A model generated the notes under the pieces. It was given only the letters and a program-made list of their open reading frames with translations, was not told where the DNA came from and did no database searches. A DNA stretch of 5,788 nucleotides from JBDTMC01 sp039934475 (lineage in GTDB: Bacteria > Acidobacteriota > Terriglobia > Bryobacterales > Bryobacteraceae). Position 1 is the stretch's first letter; every line of letters starts with the position of its first letter. The stretch covers positions 1 through 5,788 of the forward strand of contig JBDTMC010000489.1 of assembly GCA_039934475.1 (NCBI GenBank), written 5' to 3'. A program made the position numbers and the translations under genes. Shown here one piece after another: positions 1 to 4,846 of the stretch.

Positions 1-126
1 CTGGTCTGCGATTGCGCGCAGGGAGTTGGACAAGTTGCGCGCGGCGACCATTGTAAGGCCGACGCGACCTTCCACTGCAGGGTAGTGGCGATACGAGCGT
101 CTTTCGCTTTCGCCATAACGGGTCGT

Positions 127-162
127 CACGGCCCGGCATCTATTTCCAGACGCCGGACCGTG
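127..162 (-). terminator. Strong stem-loop after the 181-714 gene, possible terminator
   Basis: On the minus strand, 18 bases after the stop codon of the exported-protein gene, positions 162-148 pair with 141-127. This gives a 15-bp stem closed by a 6-base loop (142-147). Thirteen pairs are Watson-Crick and two (157/132 and 151/138) are G-U in the minus-strand RNA; in plus-strand RNA those two would be C-A mismatches. The structure is therefore specific to the minus-strand transcript. No U-run follows it, so it may be a 3'-end stabilising hairpin or a non-canonical terminator and not a classical intrinsic one. The stem is seen directly; its function is inferred. Confidence 0.6.
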
Positions 163-180
163 GCGATGTTGGAGCTGCAT

Positions 181-714
181 TTAGTGGAACTGTTGGACGG
201 TCAGGTGCCAGTCATCCAGGCGGAACGTCATTCCCGCTACCGTGGTCATATATTGCACTTGTATCGTTACGTTCACGGGAAAGGTCAGGCTGTTGGTGTA
301 CGCGCGCGAACGCTGTACAGCATGAGATTCCCAGGACGATAGGCTGGCCGTGCCGCCATCACTGCTGTCGAAGGCGAAATCGGTTCCCGCGGCCGGGTCC
401 ATTTCAACACCGTTCAGCAGGATGCGGACGGGACACCATCCGGATGCGCCGTAGCAGACGGACTCGGCCGTGTAGTGGGCAAGGACCAGGTCAGTGGTGA
501 GACCTGGAATGGTGAGTGTTGTTGTAGCGCCCGGTACGTTCACCCAGACGGTGCTGGCGGTTGTGGTTGCCGCCGTCTCGCGCACTACTTTCACAGCGCG
601 CAAAGACGTGGCGGATAGAGTGGTTGCGGCGGAGAGCGGCAGTTGCGTCCCCATGGCTACCAGCACACCCATGAGCAGGGTGGAACGGAAGCCGAGTTGG
701 TTGTTGTGTTGCAT
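181..714 (-). CDS. Exported beta-rich protein of unknown function
   Basis: The 177-residue protein starts with a typical Sec signal peptide: R10, a hydrophobic stretch at about 12-22, and a likely signal peptidase I site after A29 or A30. The mature part is rich in Thr, Val and Ser with alternating hydrophobic residues, which points to a beta-sandwich fold. It has only two cysteines, C87 and C94, seven residues apart around YGASGW; these could form a disulfide after export. The stretches CPVRILLNG (94-102), TDFAFDSSDGGTAS (111-124) and the LDDWHLTVQ end look like a repeated style of uncharacterised secreted protein, but I cannot name a family. The start is supported by AAGGA (727-723) eight bases ahead of the ATG. 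It is the last of four same-strand genes, 134 bases after the coiled-coil gene, and is followed by a strong stem-loop. The substrate or partner is unknown. Confidence 0.72.
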   Translation of the reverse strand: MQHNNQLGFRSTLLMGVLVAMGTQLPLSAATTLSATSLRAVKVVRETAATTTASTVWVNVPGATTTLTIPGLTTDLVLAHYTAESVCYGASGWCPVRILLNGVEMDPAAGTDFAFDSSDGGTASLSSWESHAVQRSRAYTNSLTFPVNVTIQVQYMTTVAGMTFRLDDWHLTVQQFH

Positions 715-848
715 TGTTCAAGTCCTTCCTTGGTGGACACTCTCCCTGAGAACGGCCGCGCCGGGGTATCCGGTGTCTTTGGTGGGCGGGAGAGACGTTG
801 GATCCCCACGCGCAGACGCCGGGCGACGAATTTGCGAAATTGAGTGAG

Positions 849-1349
849 TTAGTTGCGGCCGCCGGTGGGCGAGGACGCAAACGCCTGGAGTGTGGCCCTC
901 AGAGACGCTAGACGAGTTTGCTCGCGTCGCAGCGAATCTCCCAGCTCGGTGACTTTACGAGCGAGCGCGGTCCGGTACGACTGATCGGTGGATGAGGCTG
1001 CTGTGCGCGTTGCTTGTAACTGCTCCCGTTCCTCGGCCGGCAAGGAAGGATCGGCGAGCCGCTGGTCCATCTGCACTACCTCTTGCGCTTGTGTTCGCTG
1101 GATCTCTTCGCCGCTGTCGCGTTCGAGGCGCGCCTGCGTGCACTCGCGTTCGAGGGCTTGCACGCGCGCCTCCTGACGCTCCACGCGATCATTGGCGATA
1201 TCCCTTCGCAATTCGAGCAACTGGCTGGCGACGTATTGGAGCCATGCGATTGTTTCGGGCGTCTCGGCTTTTGAAGCGTCCGCGGCAAACACGCACAGCG
1301 GGGTGCACAACAGACAAAAACAGGCTGCCAACATTGATTTCCGTGGCAT
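849..1349 (-). CDS. Exported coiled-coil protein of unknown function
   Basis: The protein has 166 residues. Residues 1-22 are a signal peptide: R3 and K4, a hydrophobic core at 7-21 containing four cysteines (C10, C12, C15, C19), and a probable cut after A22 or A23. C15 and C19 are not in a convincing lipobox. The rest is almost wholly alpha-helical and highly charged, with Leu/Ala at heptad spacing from about 40 to 155 and only one clear break, at the DPSLPAEER segment (about 100-108). This predicts an antiparallel helical hairpin or a two-part coiled coil acting in the periplasm. A very strong Shine-Dalgarno, AAGGAGG (1360-1354), sits four bases before the ATG and fixes the start. The gene lies between the sulfatase and the 177-residue exported protein on the same strand. 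No catalytic motif is visible, so a structural or scaffold role is only a guess. Confidence 0.75.
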   Translation of the reverse strand: MPRKSMLAACFCLLCTPLCVFAADASKAETPETIAWLQYVASQLLELRRDIANDRVERQEARVQALERECTQARLERDSGEEIQRTQAQEVVQMDQRLADPSLPAEEREQLQATRTAASSTDQSYRTALARKVTELGDSLRREQTRLASLRATLQAFASSPTGGRN

Positions 1350-1433
1350 CTCCCCTCCTTCAATCGGTGACTAGTGCGGTGAAGGGGGCCGAGCGTTGCG
1401 AAAAGAATCGTGACTGTCTTCAGGCGATGGGTT

Positions 1434-1471
1434 CGGCGCGAATCGGACTTGCAGGTGGTGAGTCCGCGCCG
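1434..1471 (-). terminator. GC-rich stem-loop after the sulfatase gene, possible terminator
   Basis: Four bases past the sulfatase stop codon, the minus strand can form a 7-bp perfect GC stem (1471-1465 with 1440-1434). A further 4-bp stem (1464-1461 with 1449-1446) stacks on it across a 5-base bulge (1441-1445), with an 11-base loop. No U-run follows, so intrinsic termination is uncertain; it may instead protect the mRNA 3' end. It separates the dinB-like/sulfatase operon from the strongly ribosome-bound coiled-coil gene. No convincing promoter for that next gene was found between 1350 and 1433. Confidence 0.35.
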
Positions 1472-1475
1472 CAGG

Positions 1476-3125
1476 TCAAACGCGGCGCACTTCGCAGTAG
1501 TGCGGGCCGATGGTTGTCGCTCCGAAGTGGAGCCGTGGTTCGAGGCTGGCCTTTCCGGCGCGCAGTTTCAGGGGACCGACCTTGACTATGGTGGCCTGGT
1601 CGTCGATAGGGACCGCCGGAGCAAGGGCGGCACCGTTGACAACAATCTCAGCTTCCCCGGCAGGCGGTTGAGCCGGGAAACGAAGGGTGAATTCGTAGTC
1701 GCCATCCACGGCGACTTCGATTTCCCAGTGTCCGAGGATGCCCCAACCTTCACCGGGGTCTCGCCAGTCCTGCCTGGTAAGCAGTGTCGGGTTTTCGTGG
1801 TCCGTCCCGATAACGATTCGCGGGGGATCGAAGCCGCGCGCTGATACATCCTTGAACCACGCCTCGTAGTCGCGCCGTAGTCCGGCTACCACCTCCGGAT
1901 GCGAGGCGGCCACATCCTGGGATTCCGCGGGATCGGTATCAAGGTCGTACAGCGCCTTGCCGTTCACGAGTTTCCATTTCTGATTGTGGGCGGCACAATC
2001 ACGCCAAGCTTGCGGCTCGTTCCCACGATGCCATTGGAAGAATAGCGTACGGTCAGGCCATTCGGTCTTCTGCTTCTTGGCGAGGGGGAGGAGGCTCTTA
2101 CCGTCGAATTGGACCTTGCCTGGTTTGGCGACGCCGCAAGCTTCGAGAATCGTCGGCGCGAGGTCGATGTGGGCGGCGAGCCGGTCCACGGTAGCGCCGG
2201 GTTTGAGAATTCCGGGCCAGCGAACAAAGCACGGAACGCGGATGCCGCCTTCATAGACGGTCCCCTTCTTGCCCCGCATGCCGGCATTGAACCGGTCGCG
2301 TCCGATGGGGCCGTTGTCGCTGAAATAGATCACCAAGGTGTCGCGTTCGAGGTTGAGAGTGCGGAGCGTGTTGAGCAACTTGCCCACATTCTCATCGAGG
2401 TTCGCGACCATTCCATAGAGTTGGGCAGTTTCTTTTGGCACGCCGGCGTCGAGGAAGGGCTGGACGTAGCGGTCCTCCACCTGAAGAGGGTCATGGGGAG
2501 CATTGGTGGCGAAGTAGGTGAAGAAGGGGCGCGCACGGTTGGCTTCCATGAAGCGTGATGCGGCGTCGGCGAAGATGTCGGTGCAGTAGCCCTTAGTGTT
2601 GGTGGGGACGTTATTGCGCCAGAGGATGGGGTCGAAGTAGCCAGTGCTGCCAGGAGCGTCGGCGGGTTGGGCGAGTCCGCCGCCATGCAGAACGAAAGCC
2701 TCGTCAAAGCCGCGATCGGTAGCGCGAAGAGGATAGTTGTCGCCGAGATGCCACTTGCCGAAGATGCCGGTCCGGTAGCCAGCCGATTGGAGCATCTGCG
2801 GGAGCGTGACTTCATCGGGCCGCATCAGGGAGCGGCCGACATAGGTGTCCACCACGCCGGTGCGATAGTTGTAGCGGCCGGTCATTAGGCTGGAGCGAGT
2901 GGGCGAGCAAACCGGGCTGACGTGGAATTGCGTGAACTGGACACCCTGACGGCCGATGGAGTCCATGTGCGGGGTTTTGAGAATCGGGTTGCCGTGCAGG
3001 GAGAGGTCGCCGTAACCCTGGTCGTCGGTGAGGATGATGAGGACATTGGGGCGCCGTGATCGAGCGGCGGCGAGTGGCGCAGCGGCGCTGGCGGCGAGGA
3101 ATTGGCGGCGCGTCGGGTAAGGCAT
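1476..3125 (-). CDS. Tat-exported type I (formylglycine) sulfatase with C-terminal beta domain
   Basis: This 549-residue enzyme of the alkaline phosphatase superfamily (Pfam Sulfatase) hydrolyses sulfate esters. Residues 1-22 form a twin-arginine signal (R6-R7-Q-F-L), so it acts outside the cytoplasm. Active-site elements visible in order: metal ligands D34 and D35 in LTDDQG; C73 in CSPTR, the residue oxidised to formylglycine; GKWHLG with K124 and H126; H211 in NAPHDP; D270-N271 in FSDNGP; and K286/K287 before GTVYEGGIR. All key residues are present, so it should be active once matured; no maturase lies in the window. After the core (to about 430), residues 445-549 look like a separate beta-sandwich (HWEIEVAVDGDYEFTLRFP, then GPHYCEVRRV) of carbohydrate-binding style. 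The start is supported by AGGAA (3136-3132) six bases upstream, overlapping the stop of the dinB-like gene. The substrate, probably a sulfated glycan, cannot be deduced. Confidence 0.95.
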   Translation of the reverse strand: MPYPTRRQFLAASAAAPLAAARSRRPNVLIILTDDQGYGDLSLHGNPILKTPHMDSIGRQGVQFTQFHVSPVCSPTRSSLMTGRYNYRTGVVDTYVGRSLMRPDEVTLPQMLQSAGYRTGIFGKWHLGDNYPLRATDRGFDEAFVLHGGGLAQPADAPGSTGYFDPILWRNNVPTNTKGYCTDIFADAASRFMEANRARPFFTYFATNAPHDPLQVEDRYVQPFLDAGVPKETAQLYGMVANLDENVGKLLNTLRTLNLERDTLVIYFSDNGPIGRDRFNAGMRGKKGTVYEGGIRVPCFVRWPGILKPGATVDRLAAHIDLAPTILEACGVAKPGKVQFDGKSLLPLAKKQKTEWPDRTLFFQWHRGNEPQAWRDCAAHNQKWKLVNGKALYDLDTDPAESQDVAASHPEVVAGLRRDYEAWFKDVSARGFDPPRIVIGTDHENPTLLTRQDWRDPGEGWGILGHWEIEVAVDGDYEFTLRFPAQPPAGEAEIVVNGAALAPAVPIDDQATIVKVGPLKLRAGKASLEPRLHFGATTIGPHYCEVRRV

Positions 3126-3134
3126 AGTAGGTTC

Positions 3135-3611
3135 CTACAAGCTGGCGTAGGGGACGGCGGTGCCGGCAGTGAGCACTCGGCGGAGGTAGTCGATCTGCCC
3201 GAGATGATAGTTGAGGTGTCCGTTGGTGTGGATGAGATATTGGCGCGTGGTCAGCTCTTTTTTGAGAACGTTTTCGGGATAGATCGCTTCGAGTTGGGCA
3301 TCGGTAAGCGAGGTGAGCACGGGCGTGATCGTCTCGCGGACATCTTCGATCCGCCTGGTAAGTTCCTCGGCGGAGATTCCGGTGTTGCTGAACTCCAGGT
3401 CGCGCTGACGCTGGTAGGAGATTCCGCCTAGCTGCCGGCCGATGTATTCGCGCAGGTTGCCCTCCAGATGCAGGGTCAGGTTGCCGGCGGAGTTTTCGAT
3501 ACCTGGGACGACCTGCCAGAGCGTGGACGTGCCAAGGAAGGTCTCGAGTTGCTGGAGCAGGCGCGTCAGATCGCGCTGGAAGAGAGCAGCGAGTTCAGTG
3601 CCGAAGGACAT
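3135..3611 (-). CDS. DinB-superfamily protein, DUF1572-like
   Basis: The 158-residue all-helical protein matches the usual length and layout of the DinB/YfiT four-helix-bundle superfamily, most like the DUF1572 branch. The metal-site histidines expected in this fold are visible: H48 in LTLHLEGNL near the end of helix 2, and H132 and H136 in the helix-4 motif HLNYHLGQI; H128 is an extra histidine one turn earlier. Members are often metal-dependent thiol transferases or of unknown function, so no reaction is assigned. There is no signal peptide, so it is cytoplasmic. Nine bases separate it from the sulfatase, whose ribosome binding site overlaps its stop codon, so it is the first gene of a coupled pair. 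Its own Shine-Dalgarno (GGAG, 3618-3615) is only three bases from the ATG and is weak. It diverges from vapB across 74 bases. Confidence 0.85.
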   Translation of the reverse strand: MSFGTELAALFQRDLTRLLQQLETFLGTSTLWQVVPGIENSAGNLTLHLEGNLREYIGRQLGGISYQRQRDLEFSNTGISAEELTRRIEDVRETITPVLTSLTDAQLEAIYPENVLKKELTTRQYLIHTNGHLNYHLGQIDYLRRVLTAGTAVPYASL

Positions 3612-3655
3612 GGACTCCAGTGTTTCGTAGCGACTGGGTTGGACGCAAGCCGCTC

Positions 3656-3694
3656 TTGTACAATATGCATAAAACAGGCATACTAATGCATATG
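3656..3694. promoter_or_regulatory. Palindrome-rich operator/promoter region of vapBC
   Basis: An AT-rich patch inside GC-rich DNA. It holds the perfect palindromes TTGTACAA (3656-3663) and, abutting it, TATGCATA (3664-3671). ATATGCAT (3663-3670) is repeated in inverted orientation as ATGCATAT (3686-3693) with 15 bases between. GCATA occurs three times, at 3667, 3678 and 3688, thus 11 and 10 bases apart on one helix face. The last copy covers the vapB start. Ribbon-helix-helix antitoxins commonly repress their own operon through such repeats, so this is the likely VapB or VapBC operator. Possible -10 boxes on the plus strand are TACAAT (3659-3664) and CATACT (3679-3684, 17 bases after TTGTAC). 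Neither has a full -35 match, so the exact promoter is uncertain. Binding could also affect the divergent dinB-like gene. Confidence 0.6.
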
Positions 3695-3886
3695 AGAACG
3701 ACGCTCATCATTGACGACGGTTTATTGGATCGTGCGCGAGAGTTGACCGGAATTCAGGAAAAGACGGCTTTGGTTCGTGCCGGCTTGGAAGCGTTGATCG
3801 CGCGCGAAGCCGCGCGACGCTTGGCGGCATTGGGCGGCACCCAGGCGGACTTGGCCGACATTCCGCGGCGACGATCGGCGACATGA
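3686..3886 (+). CDS. vapB: VapB-type antitoxin (ribbon-helix-helix)
   Basis: A 66-residue antitoxin that should bind and inhibit the VapC ribonuclease encoded next to it and repress the shared promoter. Residues 3-10 (MRTTLIID) form the DNA-binding beta strand of a ribbon-helix-helix domain typical of the VapB family DUF2191 (PF09957). Helices follow at about 11-21 and 26-44, and the short C-terminal tail GGTQADLADIPRRR is the probable toxin-binding segment. I chose the ATG at 3686 because a short AGG (3676-3678) lies seven bases upstream. The ATG at 3692 gives a 64-residue product closer to common family N-termini and is nearly as likely. A GTG at 3620 would add a segment that translates the operator and is rejected. 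The stop overlaps the vapC start as ATGA, giving translational coupling. Confidence 0.88.
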   Translation: MHMRTTLIIDDGLLDRARELTGIQEKTALVRAGLEALIAREAARRLAALGGTQADLADIPRRRSAT

Positions 3887-4251
3887 TACTGGTCGACACC
3901 TCGGTCTGGGTGGCACACTTTCGACTGCCACAACTGGAATTGATGGACCGGCTGCACGATGGTGAGGTACTCATGCATCCGTTTGTTGTGGGCGAGTTGG
4001 CTTGCGGCAACATGCGGCAGCGCGATTCGATTCTGCGGTACCTAGAGGCGCTGCCAGCGGTTGTGAGAGCGAAGGACTCAGAGGTCCTCGGCCTCATCGA
4101 AAGACACAGGCTATGGGGGCGAGGTATCGGCTGGGTGGACGCCCATTTGTTGGCCTCCACCCTGCTGTCGCAATGCCACTTCTGGACCTTAGACCGGAGA
4201 CTCACTGAAACCGCTGCCCACCTGGGTGCGTCCGGGCCGCGGCAGGCGTAG
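3883..4251 (+). CDS. vapC: VapC-type PIN-domain ribonuclease toxin
   Basis: A 122-residue single PIN domain of normal VapC length. The four acidic residues that hold the catalytic magnesium are all present: D5 in ILVDTSVW, E38 in VGELACG, D86 in GWVDAHLLAS and D104 in WTLDRRL. The toxin should therefore be catalytically intact. VapC toxins cleave tRNA or rRNA and stop translation when VapB is degraded; the RNA target here cannot be read from the sequence. The ATG start overlaps the vapB stop by four bases, and no separate ribosome binding site is evident, which fits coupling. Only 29 bases separate its TAG stop from the next gene on the same strand, so readthrough into the DUF2760-Hsp70 genes is possible. 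Confidence 0.93.
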   Translation: MILVDTSVWVAHFRLPQLELMDRLHDGEVLMHPFVVGELACGNMRQRDSILRYLEALPAVVRAKDSEVLGLIERHRLWGRGIGWVDAHLLASTLLSQCHFWTLDRRLTETAAHLGASGPRQA

Positions 4252-4270
4252 TTGGTATCCTAGAGTTTTT

Positions 4271-4275
4271 GGAGG
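4271..4275 (+). promoter_or_regulatory. Ribosome binding site that sets the DUF2760 start
   Basis: GGAGG lies five bases ahead of the TTG at 4281. An in-frame TTG at 4269 begins before and overlaps this site, and another at 4278 is only two bases away, so 4281 is the best start. Confidence 0.7.
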
Positions 4276-4280
4276 TTTTG

Positions 4281-4841
4281 TTGAATCGAATTGTGTTTGC
4301 GTTCCGGGCGTTCTTTGCCATCCTCTTTACCAACAGCCTGGCGGAGGATATTGCGGGGGCTTTCGGGTTTGCGCCGAAGAAGGCCGCGGCTGCATCGAAG
4401 GCGACCCCCAAGGCGGCGCCACCTACAGCAGTGGCGGCAGTCCGGGTGTCGGACGGGGCATTGCAAATCCTGTCGATCTTGCAGCGCGATTCCCGAATCG
4501 TCGATTTTCTGATGGAAGACATCTCTGCGTACACCGATGACCAGGTGGGCGCGGCCGTGCGGAGTATGCAGGAATCGGCTCGGGATTCGCTGAAGCGCTA
4601 CGTGCGGCTTGTTCCCGTGATCGATGGTGTGGAAGGGACCTTTACGCAATTGACGGCGGCGGGCGCCCTGGCGAAGGACCCGGCCGCTATCAAGCTGTTG
4701 GGCAATGTGCCGGCGGAAGGCAAGCCGGCGGGCGGCACGCTGCGGCACCGCGGTTGGCGCGCTGAGAAGATTGAGCTTCCCGCGCTGTCCGGGAAGCAGG
4801 AGCCGACGATCCTCGCTCCCGCTGAAATCGAAATCGAGTAA
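4281..4841 (+). CDS. DUF2760 family protein, partner of Hsp70
   Basis: A 186-residue protein recognised as DUF2760. It has an amphipathic or hydrophobic N-terminal helix (RIVFAFRAFFAILF, 3-16), then an Ala/Lys/Pro-rich flexible linker (31-55), then a compact domain from about 56. That domain begins with ALQILSILQRDSRIVDFLMED, goes on through an arginine-rich helix (SARDSLKRYVRLVPVIDG) and closes with the acidic tail AEIEIE. The family has no known function; it is commonly found beside Hsp70-like genes, as here, and the N-terminal helix could contact the membrane. The start is TTG, chosen from the GGAGG at 4271-4275. The Hsp70 gene follows after five bases, so the two are probably co-translated. 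Whether transcription begins upstream of vapB or just before this gene is not decided; TATCCT (4256-4261) is a weak -10 candidate without a -35. Confidence 0.85.
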   Translation: MNRIVFAFRAFFAILFTNSLAEDIAGAFGFAPKKAAAASKATPKAAPPTAVAAVRVSDGALQILSILQRDSRIVDFLMEDISAYTDDQVGAAVRSMQESARDSLKRYVRLVPVIDGVEGTFTQLTAAGALAKDPAAIKLLGNVPAEGKPAGGTLRHRGWRAEKIELPALSGKQEPTILAPAEIEIE

Positions 4842-4846
4842 CCACC

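Noticed and set aside
1..180. Minus-strand open frame beginning with an ATG directly after the TAA of the 181-714 gene and running to the left edge (60 codons), plus another minus-strand frame starting at 116
   Set aside because: No ribosome binding site, Arg-rich unremarkable residues, only moderate GC at third positions, and the strong stem-loop at 127-162 lies inside the first frame. Neither reads as a recognisable protein. A partial gene beyond the left edge cannot be excluded.
740..794. CTCTCCC (740-746) and GGGAGAG (788-794), a possible long-range stem in the leader of the 181-714 gene
   Set aside because: A seven-base match enclosing 41 bases is expected by chance in GC-rich DNA, and no riboswitch-like inner structure is visible.
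829..841. AATTT-GCG-AAATT small hairpin after the coiled-coil gene stop
   Set aside because: Five A-T pairs with a three-base loop are too weak to call a terminator.
992..1585. 197-codon plus-strand open frame opposite the coiled-coil gene and the end of the sulfatase
   Set aside because: Arg-rich low-information translation spanning two real minus-strand genes and their gap, with no ribosome binding site.
3127..3138. Inverted repeat GTAGG-TT-CCTAC at the dinB-like/sulfatase junction
   Set aside because: A two-base loop is too tight for an RNA hairpin, and the match is explained by the stop codon plus Shine-Dalgarno sequence.
3620..3685. GTG at 3620 as an upstream start for vapB
   Set aside because: The extra 22 residues translate the palindromic operator and are not part of the VapB fold, and there is no ribosome binding site.
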